NCBI GenBank assembly: GCA_035771165.1
Contig: JAWNZC010000176.1
Span: 451,501 to 515,500, forward strand
DNA length: 64,000 nucleotides
Origin: Paragorgia papillata
Taxonomy: Eukaryota > Cnidaria > Anthozoa > Scleralcyonacea > Coralliidae
Direction of reading: 5' to 3'
The position numbers and the translations under genes are program-made. Every line of letters begins with the position of its first letter. Within the stretch, counting starts at the first letter, position 1. Below, in pieces: positions 34,890 through 45,959 of this stretch. Below the pieces are notes generated by a model, which saw only the letters and a program-made list of their open reading frames with translations, made no database searches and had not been told where the DNA came from.

Positions 34890-35656
34890 CTGTAAAAAAT
34901 TCACGTCTTGGTCCACCACCATCTATGGTTGGCTCACCAAGAAATGAAACTTTCAGCAGTCCTTCTGGTTTAAAATACTTTTTCAGCCTTGCATCCATGT
35001 AATCTGCAAAAACACACCGTCTCCGGATGGGAATTCTGTTTATTAGTGTGTTCTTAACATTAGCTTTCAGTGTTTGAATAATTCCCTTCATGGCTTCCAA
35101 TCTATCACCTTGCAAATCTTCAATCTGATCACTTGCAGAACCATTCTACATTCACTATCATCACAGCTTGAATTCTCAAAATCTTCTTGAGTACACAACC
35201 AAAAAATACATCTTAGAATAAGGTTCGAGAAGGTCATGCTCGTACTTTCCCAAGGTAAACGGTGTATTACCCCCTGGCAAATCTTTGACAAGTGTCATGT
35301 CATGATAAAGTATGACATACTGTACACACCATCTCTATCAAAATCTTTATGATGCCTTGCATGTTTTTCAATGGATTTCTGAAGGACAGCTGAACCATCA
35401 TCACTTTCATCAAAAAGGACAGGAATAGTTCTGCCTTTAAGCTTGTTTAACACACCATTCCCATCCAAATCACAAACCAGCCCTTGCACTTTAACTTCTT
35501 TTGCTAGTTTTGCCTTTTTACATGTACTACATTTAGCTCTGTTCTTTGGTGATTTAAATCTTGAGCTTCGGTCTTCCTCCTTCAGTTTCCGATATGCCTG
35601 GAACGATACTGGTGCTTGGCAAGATGTACTTGTAGATGAACCAGGTGATTCTATTT
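34890..35656 (-). pseudogene. HECT-type E3 ligase exon 2 (right-arm copy)
   Basis: Minus-strand equivalent of 8450-9218: EIESPGSSTSTSCQ start, KCSTCKKAKLAK, KGRTIPVLFDESDD, LPGGNTPFTLGKYE, then SDQIEDLQGDRLEAMKG and an intact HECT entry, RLKKYFKPEGLLKVSFLGEP and DGGGPRREFFTG. Lacks the extra A found on the left, so this copy is the less damaged, yet still needs frame changes near 35310, near 35210 (T run) and near 35130. It begins one base into a codon (acceptor TTCTTAG|AA), which fits the phase-1 donor of the zinc-ribbon exon at 40486-40567. A donor ACAG|GTACAGT closes it. HECT ligases transfer ubiquitin via a C-terminal cysteine; that region is not in the window. Confidence 0.78.
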
Positions 35657-35740
35657 CTAAGAATTTCAATTTGATATTTCTTTAGCTATTAATTCATAAA
35701 AACCCAGGCTGGAGAAAAATGGGTGCTGTAAACTGGCTAA

Positions 35741-35961
35741 GAGAGTGGTCATTATTTATGGGGAGGGGGGGGTGGCAAATGCGGGGGGGGGGGTCAAAGT
35801 TTCACTGCCATATAAGGGGGTCAAAAAATGTTTACTCTAGAGAGGGGGAGGAGGGGGGGGCAAAAAAGTTGAGGCTTAAATACCATGTACTGTATAGAGT
35901 TCTGATTTTTGTGACTACCGCTGACCTGTCAGCGGGAGCCACTATGTCGGCGTGATCTTGC

Positions 35962-36057
<96 letters not shown>

Positions 36058-38673
36058 GTGAGTGAGTGAGCGCTTGGATTGGACCTCATTTACGTCATAC
36101 TCGCGCAGTCATCGCCAGATATTCGACACGATCGCTATATAGTCGAGAAGATCGCCATTGATCGCCAGGTATTCGGGAAGTACTCGAGTTGTTTTCGTGG
36201 CCTCGTGGGGAATAAACTAAAGCGAATCACAGTTTGATTTTTGAAAAGTGTTAATATATTACTTTGCAAATCTTTTCTTCGTGGAGCGGTTTCTGTCATT
36301 GATCAGTTTATACAAGGTAAGAAATAGTTTCAAAACTGTGACGTTGTTTATCTTATATACTATATACAAAATCTATAAATACTTGATCGGATCTCAAAGC
36401 CAGAAATATTCAGCTTATAAAGTTCGCTAGAAGTTGGGCCTTCAACTGTGTCCTGTTTTAAAGCTCTTCTTTTATCGAAGAAATTGTCAATATTAATGAT
36501 AAATAATAAGCGATAAGTAAATATAGTAGTTCAGTAGATGTGATATAGTAATATGTATATGATAGCATATATGTAATTTGATATTTGTTAATTTTTTGGG
36601 CAAGACACCATGACTAGGGCTGAACATCCCTGTTGTGTCTCGCCTCGTGTGCGTAAACACGAAAACCAAATAAATAAATAAATAAATAAATAAAATCGCT
36701 TTATGAATTTAAGTTTAATTTTGGTTGAATTGTGTGTTGTGCTCACTGGTCAGTGACTCATTACTCATGTTTATACTGCATGTACATGTATATATCATGT
36801 AGCTTGATTGTTAACTGCTTTGAAGTTTGCCAGGTTTCCAAACCATGTATAATTTTATTATTTTAATTAACTATGATCTATCCAAGTGTTTGATCACATA
36901 TCAAACGTTTGTCTCGCTAATGATTTTCCTATGTGTTTGTTTTATGAATTATTAATGAGTTTGAGAAGTATATATAACAGTGCCCTGTATTTACACTATA
37001 TACATGTATATAAGAAATTTATGCCGACAAAATATATTGGCTGTTTTACAAAACCTTGACTTGGTGCTTTGTTTACTTGTTTTAGGTGTTGTTCAATATC
37101 TTGTATAATGAAATTAAGAAACCAAAGTTTGTGCACACCAGAGCTGCTACAGCGGTCTGACCACAGAATAGTAGATACACCAGAAGTCTGACTCTTGTGA
37201 AAGTACTAAAATATTCTATGATCAGATCTAGTGTCTAAGTGCCACCAATTGTATATTTTGATAAATTGTTGAAAAGCTATTGTGAAGTACGTGTTGGGAA
37301 ACTTAAAGCCTTGAATATGTTGAAAGCCTTGAAATGAAGAAATATATCTGTTGAAACTACAATACTGAGTATTGTCGTACTGTCTTATTTAAAATACTAG
37401 CAGAATCACAAAATGTTAGTGATGTGCATTACACTTGAATGCCACTGACAGCATATTTATGGCAGGTAAAATGTTGTTTTGCAACATAATGTTGATATTT
37501 ATCTGGGGTGATTAATTCTTTGAAAGTTTTCATGGCGATAATGTAATATTGATTATTTTTGTGGAAACACCATGACGAATATTTATTTGGTAAGCTTTCG
37601 GCCTTAGTCAACACGCTGAAATGCTATAAATATTTTACATGGTGTTTCCACAAAAATAATCTACATGTATATGATCTGGGGTGAGTTGTACAAAGATGAG
37701 ATACCTTATCTACAGTAGTTGATAAGTTCTAGCTAAAGAACAGCACTAATCATGCTTTGAACAATCTAATATAAAATTTTATCCACTGAATAGTTATGTA
37801 CCTGATAGTGCTGTTCGGTGGATAAAAGTTAAATTGGGTTGTTCAAAGCACCACTAGAGTGGTTCTCTAGCTAGGGTTTATCCACCAGATAAGCTATCCG
37901 GGCTTCATACAAAAATCTGAATTTTACAAGTTCACTTCATGTAAAACTTGGGGGCATGTTTTTGATGCGAATATATGCTGTTTTGGAAGCAGCCAGTAAA
38001 GATGTATGTATAGTATGTGCCATGTTCAAATTAGCAATACATGTATAAAATGATTTAAAATACTGAACTATCTTTTTTTGTGTGTGTGTCTGTGTGCTTT
38101 TCACACATTTTCATGCATTGCTTCTTAAGTCTATATCGCTTTCTGTGCTTAACAACGGTAGTCACATGTACGCATTGCGTACCTATTTTTAGAATAGTGA
38201 ATGCATGACATGACCTTTTAACTATTTGTTGAATATTATAATTTATACAATTAGTGAGATATTTAATATCAATTTCTTTAACATTTATAAACTACAAAAA
38301 TGCCTACATGTATATGTAATAATATAAACTACAAAAATGCCTGTACATGTACAGTAATATATATGTCACACCATGTTTTACATAAAAATATGTTTTATTA
38401 AAACAAAAATTGAATGTCTGTTGAATACCTGACAAACAATCATTTGTACTGAACAAACTGAAATAGCTCAATTTCCATGGTTAATAGATCGTCCTTTTAT
38501 GAACAATAATGTGTGTAAAGTGAATGAAGGGGGGGGGGGGGGCAGAAAAGTTTTGGCTTTTATCAAGGGGGGCTCTAAAAGTTTGCCTTTAATCTTGAGA
38601 GGGATTGAAAAACTTTTCAATAATTATTTTCCTCATTTGACAACCCCCCTACCAATAAATAATGACCACTCCC
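35741..38673. mobile_element. 2.9-kb GGGAGTG-type TIR element (right arm)
   Basis: Reverse-complement copy of 5494-8365. One end has mutated (GAGAGTGGTCATT). It lies in the presumed intron between the zinc-ribbon exon and HECT exon 2. It includes the expanded ATTG microsatellite (35963-36056). Confidence 0.75.
35963..36070. repeat. ATTG microsatellite (long allele) ending in GAGT
   Basis: About 24 ATTG units followed by GAGT units; the equivalent in the left arm has about 11. The open frame SINQSINQ... across it is an artefact of the repeat. Confidence 0.95.
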
Positions 38674-38953
38674 TATGAAAACAGGAAAGTAACTATTCCA
38701 ATGCTTTTTTATGGCTATGCCCTTGTGGACTCGGTTAGGGGTACCAAAATAAAACATCTTGGGTGCACCATTGCCTGCCCAACGCTGCAGTCTGGATAAA
38801 AATGCTACTAGGTTGGGAAATTACTGCTTTTTAGGTCCACTCATGTCAATGCCATTCTTAATAGGAGAGCTAAATACAGCACTACAGCCTACAGTTGTTG
38901 GAACAACTTGTCATCAGTCTGTTGGAGTCATCAGCCTTGTTACAAGTTGTCAA

Positions 38954-40233
38954 CAACCTGTTACAGACATGTTAACAGACTGGGACAGCCAGTGTGAACA
39001 CATCACGGGACAGCCTGTTGAACAGCCTTGTAACAACTTGCTTGCAGGTCTGTAACAGCTTGTGCGTTTTTACGTGTGTACGAGACAGAGAAAGCATTTC
39101 CATCGGGGCTGAAGCAATATTTTCATCGGAGTACTGTTTTATAAAGTTAGTATCATACTTTACTCGTGGACGCCGTCCACTGGACGGTTTATATTTCGAA
39201 GTTTGTGTGGGGAAATCGACATGTAAACAACAACAAAGGAGTAACTCTTTATTATTTTTTTATCAATCGTGAGCGGGTGGAATCCTAGGTAATGCTGCAA
39301 TTTGATTGGCTGCGTGAGCGGGCAGTTTTTTACGATATCTGACCACGGTCACGGAATCCTAAATTTAATTTTAAAATTCATTGAAAATTGACCGATTTTC
39401 ATAACTATTTCGCTTGCCACAGAAAAAATAAATTCAACAGAGAGCTACGGGGATGCAAATGAGTTTTATTATCCAAATGGTTTTGACAACTTCATGTGTA
39501 AACAGCGAATTTTAAAAGAAACGCTGGGAAAACTGTGAGCAAAATTTACGAGTTGACATTTATAAAGAAAACAGTTTAAAACGGTAGGAAAAACATACAT
39601 AAACTTGTGAACACAGTATTTTGAATCACTAAATGAAACTATATAGAAATATATATAAAAAATCATACCACGAGATTAAGATAGAAAAGCTTAGTGAAAC
39701 CTTTTGATACTAAACTGTCTTTCTTCTGTTGTCCAACCGCTATACTCAACAAAACCACTACAAGCTTTAAGTCTTTTACCTTTTAACCAAACATTTTCCA
39801 CATGCCAACCTCGTCGTCTCATGTCCTTGAAACTTGAAATTACAAATGGCTTACTGACAAGCATTTTCGTCTTCAAACTTGAGGACCACACTTTCAATTT
39901 TCATGCAGTCAGCCAAATATTGAAAGCGACTTTCCATGCAAGCGAACAGCCAAAAACGAGCAAGCGACGAAGAAGAATGACGAAGAATCTTTATCAACTA
40001 AACTTTAAAAACACTTGGACTGCATTTTGACTTCCCTTCGTAACTAGATCTTCGAGTTTGGAATGGTTTTTTATGACAAAAAAGGTTCCAAGTTTCCCTG
40101 TAAGACTGCATGTCGGCAGTTGTTTACTCTCGAACGATAAACTTTGGACTTTTGAATATCACGTGAACGTCATCTCGATTACGCAACTTTATTCAATTAT
40201 GTTAATTTCTCTAATTATGTTACAAAAAAATAA
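38954..40233. other. region between inverted repeat and hairpin element; nothing firm
   Basis: 38780-39060 holds dispersed TTGTAACAACTTGT/CAACAACCTGTTACAGAC words, a decayed short repeat in which the inverted-repeat arm ends. Beyond that the sequence is AT-rich. A 68-aa minus-strand frame at 39691-39897 (KDMRRRGWHVENVWLKGKRL) has protein-like composition but no recognised domain or splice context. Confidence 0.4.
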
Positions 40234-40344
40234 ATATGTTATTTACCGTTTTGGTCGGTCCGTATAGAAAAATATTTGCCCTCGGTCTCAAAAATGTGGG
40301 CAAATATTTTTCTATACGGACCTCCCAGCCGGTAAATAACATAT
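40234..40344. repeat. ~110-bp palindromic element
   Basis: ATATGTTATTTACCG...CCGTATAGAAAAATATTTGCC pairs with GGCAAATATTTTTCTATACGG...CCGGTAAATAACATAT around an 18-bp loop. A MITE-like hairpin in the presumed large intron of the zinc-ribbon/HECT gene. Confidence 0.8.
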
Positions 40345-40485
40345 ATATATTTTTGAGCGCTTGCGTTGAAAATTTCAGTCTGGTTGACCGAGTTCAAATA
40401 TGCATATATTATATAAACCATATATTAACATAAATTGCAATAAAATCACGTAGATTTACATATATTTGAATTTTAAGATACATAC

Positions 40486-40567
40486 CTTGTTTTGACACTA
40501 CTTGGCCACATTTGTGACAGTACCTTCCACTCTCTACAAGCCTTGTGCCACAGGTTTGGCAGAACAT
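40486..40567 (-). CDS. zinc-ribbon first exon of a HECT-type E3 gene
   Basis: Minus-strand ATG at 40567 encodes MFCQTCGTRLVESGRYCHKC and GQVVSKQ, two CxxC knuckles spaced as in a zinc-ribbon, and ends at a strong donor CAAG|GTATGT in phase 1. The HECT exon at 35656 starts with a matching phase (AG|AA ATA GAA), so joining gives Q-EIESPGSS without a shift. Zinc-ribbons at the N-terminus followed by a linker and a HECT domain are plausible for this cnidarian ligase family. The intron would be ~4.8 kb and contains the 2.9-kb TIR element. The exon itself is intact; promoter not identified. TAGCC elements lie 110 bp upstream. Confidence 0.6.
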
Positions 40568-40676
40568 GTCTGAAAGAAAGCTAGCTAGCTAAAAGAAGGC
40601 GTGCTATAATATCTGCAGAAACACACATGGCGAGCAACCTCGTCCCCAGGGCCATTTGTGGGGGCTGGGCCTGCCT

Positions 40677-41103
40677 TAGCCTGGTACCCTGGCCCAATCA
40701 AAGAATATGGGCCAGGTAACCACTAAAGACTTCTGCTTTCCTATTGGTTAAAATTTCGCGCGTTTTTAGTGGCTATGAGTAAAATAGCCTGGTACCCTGG
40801 CCCAATTTCAGAAGAAATAAGGGCCAGGTAACCACTAATCTCATTCTCGCGTCATCAGGGCTAAATCCACTTATGACGATTGAAATTTCACTCATAGCCA
40901 CTAAAAACGCGCGAAATTTCAACCAATCGGAAAGCAGAAGTCTTTAGTGGTTACCTGGCCCATATTCTTTGATTGGGCCAGGGTACCAGGCTATGAGTAA
41001 AACTGCAATCGTCATAAGTGGATTTAGCCCTGATGACGCGAGAATGAGATTAGTGGTTACCTGGCCCTTATTTCTTTTGAAATTGGGCCAGGGAACCAGG
41101 CTA
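40677..41103. mobile_element. TAGCCTGG MITE (outer), perfect 9-bp TSD
   Basis: A ~209-bp element with ends TAGCCTGGTACCCTGGCCC and complement (right end TAGCCTGGTTCCCTGGCCC), split by an inner copy at 40785-40993. The flanks carry a perfect duplication, GGCCTGCCT, at 40668-40676 and 41104-41112. The interior contains ACTAATCTCATTCTCGCGTC and no ORF. Confidence 0.93.
40785..40993. mobile_element. TAGCCTGG MITE (inner), perfect 9-bp TSD
   Basis: A second, ~209-bp copy inserted in opposite orientation inside the outer one. Perfect duplication TGAGTAAAA at 40776-40784 and 40994-41002, which is part of the outer element's own sequence. A clean nested insertion. Confidence 0.94.
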
Positions 41104-41116
41104 GGCCTGCCTCCTC

Positions 41117-41903
41117 CACAGGCCCTATTGCATCATGAACAGGTCACACACGCCGAATTTAGGGCCTGCAAGATCCTGTAAAAAATTTGGCAAAACTTGG
41201 CACGGAATACATTTGCATAATTAACTACCATTGTTAATAGCCAATTAGCCATGGCTATATCCGAAGATTTTGAAGGACATTGAAGACTTATGACATACGA
41301 ATCCTAGCTTTAAAATGAAGGAATTGTTGAAAAAAGCAATTACGGTTGAACTTTGTCAACTTTCGGCCGGAATAATCAACGAAAATGCACTTTAGTCTAC
41401 CCAGAGACTCTTTGGTTTATACTTTTTCGGTTTCCACAACAACTGAAACTTGAATTACGCTACACTATAGCCTACAATTTAACAAAATTAAATCTCCTTA
41501 ACTCTTGGTCAGTTGACAGTCTTCGATAGCTAAATAAACAAAAAAACAATAAGAAAAACCTGTACTTTCCTGACCGTCGAATTTGCTTTTGTTCGGCAGA
41601 TATTTTTTCCTTCAATTCCTTTTTGTTGCTAAAAATATTATCGGCAGAAGGTCGGTATTTCTAAAACATATTGGTTTCTTCATTGTCATGATCTGTAAGA
41701 AAATTTCCTGGTGGGTCACAGTGTTTAAAGAACTTGGACGTACGTTTGTCGAACAGCAGCCGGAAACAATGCAGTCCCTCTCAAAACTATCGCCTCTAGG
41801 GCATAGTCTCGCTGTGCATAATGGGATCAGTCCCCATTTTGTTTACAGGATCTGGCAGGCCCTCTCAACAGTGTGACCTGTCCATGATGCAATAGGGCCT
41901 GTG
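41117..41903. mobile_element. 787-bp TIR element (CACAGGCCCTATTGC ends)
   Basis: CACAGGCCCTATTGCATCATG at the left and its complement at the right, with TIR similarity of ~65 bp (AGGTCACAC, GGGCCTGC.AGATCCTGTAAA). The interior is noncoding. A second, 3'-truncated copy in the same orientation is at 44649-45315. Confidence 0.8.
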
Positions 41904-41923
41904 CTGGGCCACATAATAAGGAT

Positions 41924-42134
41924 TAGCCTGGTACCCTGGCCCTGAATTTCAAATGAAATATGGGCCAGGTAACCACTAATCTCATTCTCACGTCATCAGG
42001 GCTAAATCCACTTATGACGATTGCAATTTCACTCATAGCCAATAAAAACGCGCGAAAATTCAACCAATAGGAAAGCAGAAGTCTTTAGTGGTTACCTGGC
42101 CCATATTCTTTGATTGGGCCAGGGTACCAGGCTA
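41924..42134. mobile_element. 211-bp TAGCCTGG MITE, perfect 9-bp TSD
   Basis: Third member of the TAGCCTGG family; same TIRs and interior as 40677-41103. Perfect 9-bp duplication AATAAGGAT at 41915-41923 and 42135-42143. Confidence 0.94.
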
Positions 42135-42281
42135 AATAAGGATTGGCCAGAAGTCCAACTCGCGGGAAAAAGTGTCCCATTATTTTTATGCGCATGCGCC
42201 AGTCGGCCATTTTGAAAGTAAGTGCCCCCGGAAAATTAGCCTTCTCGTCCTTGCGACCCTCGGGCTCCTGTAGCCAATTAC

Positions 42282-43505
42282 TCTTGGCCGTCTTGTAACC
42301 TTTTAATTAACTTCATATTGTTATCTATATATATAAATAATATTTAGTTAAGTAAATAAGTAATTTACTTTAGAAAACGATTCTTTGGAGATGAAATTCT
42401 TTGACCACGAGGTTATTAAAACTTCAGTACGCAGATACTACGGGTAAAAGTCCGTGGCAAAAAAGTCCTGCACTCATGAAGCAGGTTTTACATTTCTCGA
42501 TTATGCCGACACATTTGTTTAAAGAAAAAGATGGCTAAAAATTTCGGAACTACACATTGTTGAAGTACATCGAGTACGTATGTTGTTAGAAATGTTATAA
42601 GCTTTCATTCAGTGTATAGTTCAAACTTTAGTGTTACCTGTAACTTTTTAAAATGTTCAAAATGTTCTCACCGTTGACCTTAAAAGTTTTAATATTTTTT
42701 TAATATGTTGAAAAGGTATGATCACTACTTTGCACCAAAAACGTTTTCAACTTCAACTAGAAGTCAGCAAACTTTTCCACTCCTTTCATATTTGAATTAG
42801 CTTTTGTTTAAGAAATATCCGAGGTTCATACCAGAAGTCTTTCTGAGGTTATAGCAAACACCAAAACAGCAAAAGCTAAAACAAACTTAAGAAATTCATC
42901 CATTTCAGACGGTCCAGACCAAAATAATGTTTTTTGTTTTTTAAAATACTTCCCGGCTAGAAAATTAAAAGTTCTGACATGAATGGCACTTCACAGTATC
43001 CTATGTTTAATATGTTGTTCAGGGCTGTGCGTTTAGTATTTAAAAACAATATCCAAAATTCTATAACACTTGTGAGGAGTCCATTTCCCATCATAATTCT
43101 TATTTTATGAACAATGGTTGCACATTTTGAACATTTTAAAAAGTTACAGGTAACACTAAAGTTTGAACTATACACCGAAGGAAAGCTTATAACATTTCTA
43201 ACAACATACGTACTCGATGTACTTCAACAATGTGTAGTTCCGAAATTTTTAGCCATCTTTTTCTTTAAACAAATGTGTCGGCATAATCGAGAAATGTAAA
43301 ACCTGCTTCATGAGTGCAGGACTTTTTTGCCACGGACTTTTACCCGTAGTATCTGCGTACTGAACTTTTAATAACCTTGTTGTCAAATAATTTTATCTCC
43401 AAAGAACCGTTTTCTAAAGTAAATTACTTATTTACTTAACTAAATATTATTTATATATATAGATAACAATATAAATTTAATTAAAAGATCACAAGAAGGC
43501 CTAGA
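42282..43505. mobile_element. 1.2-kb element with ~380-bp inverted repeats
   Basis: 42282-42665 (CTTTTAATTAAC...AAGTAAATAAGTAATTTACT...CGGCATAATCGAGAAATG complement) pairs with 43118-43505. Similarity is high but with small indels. The loop (42666-43117) is AT-rich and noncoding. Confidence 0.8.
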
Positions 43506-43528
43506 CTTGCTCCAAGTCCGCCTCTTAA

Positions 43529-44457
43529 ACACGGAGCGAGCGCATAAGTACTGGCTGAGTACCTCAGACAATCCTGGGCAAACGCATCTGATTGGTCCAC
43601 ACAGCTAAAATTACTTCCGGCCTTACCGAGGAACTTTGGCTGAAGAGTGAAGACTGAAGAGTGGAGCTTTTGTGAGATGTTTTTACTGTTTTTAAATTAA
43701 ACTTGCCACTTTCAATTCCAAACGTCGAATTTGTCTTTTTCAAGTGTAACACATCATTTTGAGTAGAAAGACGGAAAAATTACGCCTTCAATAAGTCGAA
43801 ACAAAACTATGGTGAGGAAAAACCGTACGAAAAACACCAAACAATTACGACAGAAACTGTACGAAGACATCTGAAACTTTGTTCCTTTTATGCAACAAAA
43901 ATAATGCGTATATTAAGCTATGCTATCGAAAACAATTAGTACAGCAATGGGCACAGACAATGTATGGGTATATGTACATGTAGTTGAAAGTTATTGTTCT
44001 TTAGTAGGTCTCCAGTTTCCTATTAAAATGAAAACATGTTTTGGGCAAATGTTCGAGCGTGCGGAAATATGTCAACACAAAGAGCAAAAACAGTTTTAAT
44101 AGTGACGAAAGATTTTAGCAACAAACTTTGATATTAAATTAACTCCTATCTGCAGAACTGTCCGGTTTTAAGGCATGCAGCCGGTAAAAAAATCTTGAAT
44201 CCTTGCCAGACACAACAAAATGCACAAGCAAAAAGACCAGCGAGAACAAGAAACCAGTCATTAGCTTAGGCAACATTTCAGTTCAAAATTTGAGTAGTAC
44301 AATTTACGTAGGTAATTGAAAAGGTAAAAAGGTTATAAATAAAAGATAATTCTCAAAACTTCACCAGCTCACTGACTCGTTGTTGACTTGGCTGTTGACA
44401 TTTCAAACTGTCAGTGCGTAACCGGGGGGTGGACCCTTTTATACGCTCGCTCCGTGT
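43529..44457. mobile_element. 929-bp element flanked by TTAA
   Basis: TTAA (43525-43528) and TTAA (44458-44461) flank an inverted pair, ACACGGAGCGAGCG and complement. TTAA target duplication is the hallmark of piggyBac and Kolobok transposons; the interior is noncoding, so this would be a nonautonomous member. It sits inside the foldback element 42144-44621. Confidence 0.7.
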
Positions 44458-44648
44458 TTAAAAGTAATTGAATACAGGAGCCCGAGGGTCGCAATGACGA
44501 GAGGGCTAATTTCCCGGTGGCACTTACTTTCAAAATGGCGCCGGGATCCGAGGCCGACATTTCGCGAGGACGCTTACATCAAAGGTGCCGACACTGAGTC
44601 GGACTTCTGGTTAATCCTTATTCTGTGGCTGAGCCCTGCCTCCTCCTC

Positions 44649-45315
44649 CACAGGCCCTATTACATCATGGACAGGTCACACACGGCGAATTTAGGGCCTG
44701 CAAGATCCTGTAAAAAATTTGGCAAAACTTGGCACGGAATAAATTTGCATAATTAACTACCATTGTTAATAGCCATGGCTATTTCCGAAGATTTTGAAGG
44801 CCATTGAAGACTTATGACATACGAATCCTAGCTTTAAAATGCAGGAATTGTTGAAGAAAGCAATTACGGTTGAACTTTGTCAACTTTCGGCCGGAATTAT
44901 CAACGAAAATACACTTTAGTCTACCCAGAGAGTCTTTGGTTTATACTTTTTCGGTTTCCACAACAACTGAAACTTGAATTACGCTACGCTATAGCCTACA
45001 ATTTAACAAAATTAAATCTCATTAACTCTTGGTCAGTTGACAGTCTTCGATAGCTAAATAAACCAAAAAACAATACGAAAACCTGTTACTTTCCTGACCG
45101 TCGAATTTGCTTTGGTTCGGCAGATATTTTCCCCTTCAATTCCTTTTTGTCGCTAAAAATATTATTGGCAGAAGGTCGGTAATTCTAAAACATATTGGTT
45201 TCTTCATTGTCATGATCTGTAAGAAAGTTTAGACCGAATTTCCTGGTGGGTCACAGTGTTTAAAGAACTTGGACGTACGTTTGTCGAACAGCAGCCGGAA
45301 ACCATGCAGTCCCTC
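44649..45315. mobile_element. 3'-truncated copy of the CACAGGCCC element
   Basis: Closely similar to 41117-41790 in the same orientation, losing homology after GCAGTCCCTC. The right TIR is missing. The direct pair at 41.1 and 44.6 kb could recombine and delete the intervening 3.5 kb. Confidence 0.8.
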
Positions 45316-45682
45316 CATCCATACAAAATTAGTATTACCCAAAGTTCATTATATTCTTACCTGGTATACTGTATGTACAATGTCATGTATTATTGTCATA
45401 CTGTACATGACAGTGTATTTTTTGTGGTATACTGTAGGGCCTGGTTCTTAATACAAGACAATATAATAAAATACGATACAATATGATACAATACAATTAC
45501 AAGACAAAACAATACAACACAATACAACACAATACAATACATTACATCACATCACATTACATTACATTACTGTACATTATGTACATACATTACAATGCAA
45601 TGAAATATTAATTAGTTCTGTGCCATTCCCATGTAAAGGTTTAATTAAACTGTTACTGTACATTTTTACTTTCCAATTTTAG
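45316..45682. repeat. AT-rich tract with ATACA/ATTAC pentamers
   Basis: 45470-45600 is a degenerate pentamer run (ATACA, ACACA, ATTAC), the complement-type relative of the TATTG arrays further on. No gene is seen between the truncated element and the first KDZ exon. Confidence 0.7.
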
Positions 45683-45776
45683 AAGACATCGGGAATGCTA
45701 CTACAAAGAAACCTTTGTTGCTTCCAATGCCAAAGTTGATGTACACTTAAAAAGAGTTTACAAAAACAAAAACAAT
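45683..45776 (+). CDS. KDZ-type transposase, exon A
   Basis: Acceptor TTCCAATTTTAG, then ~31 codons (RECYYKETFVASNAKVDVHL...) ending in phase 0 at AAT|GTAAGTG. It joins in frame to exon B. Kyakuja-Dileera-Zisupton transposases are eukaryotic DNA-transposon proteins, often intron-containing. The N-terminal CxC-type region expected upstream is not in the window; the sequence upstream is TIR elements, so the 5' part seems lost. Confidence 0.65.
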
Positions 45777-45959
45777 GTAAGTGTAAATGTAGTATAATAC
45801 TTCATGTACATGTACACAGTACATGCAGGTGTTACAGTATTGTATTATTTAAAAACATGTATTATCTGATTGTTTTCAGTATTGTACGACTATAATTTAT
45901 TTTTATCCATGATAATTAAGTTTAAGTTTAATGTTAAAATAATCTGGACTTTTTTTTAG

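Larger units (their letters stand above)
29156..38953. repeat. right arm of ~9.75-kb inverted repeat
   Basis: Reverse-complement partner of 5214-14965, separated from it by 14.2 kb. The inner edge coincides with the right end of a 2.5-kb inverted-repeat element (26617-29159), and the outer edge lies in a TTGTAACAACTTG-type repetitive tract that continues past the arm. The HECT fragment here joins in phase to a zinc-ribbon exon outside the arm, which suggests this arm is the original locus. Confidence 0.95.
42144..44621. mobile_element. 2.5-kb foldback element hosting other insertions
   Basis: The left block TGGCCAGAAGTCCAACTC ... TTTGAAAGTAAGTGCC...GCGACCCTCGGGCTCCTG (to about 42272) is matched inverted at 44470-44621 with noticeable divergence. 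Between them lie a second inverted pair (42282-42665 against 43118-43505) and a TTAA-flanked element (43529-44457). No ORF with a recognised domain. Confidence 0.65.

Noticed and set aside
35832..36089. ORF of SINQ repeats
   Set aside because: Translation of the ATTG microsatellite, absent in equivalent length from the left arm.
39691..40030. Overlapping plus and minus frames of 68 and 108 codons
   Set aside because: Neither has a recognised domain or convincing splice signals; kept only as a note in the region entry.
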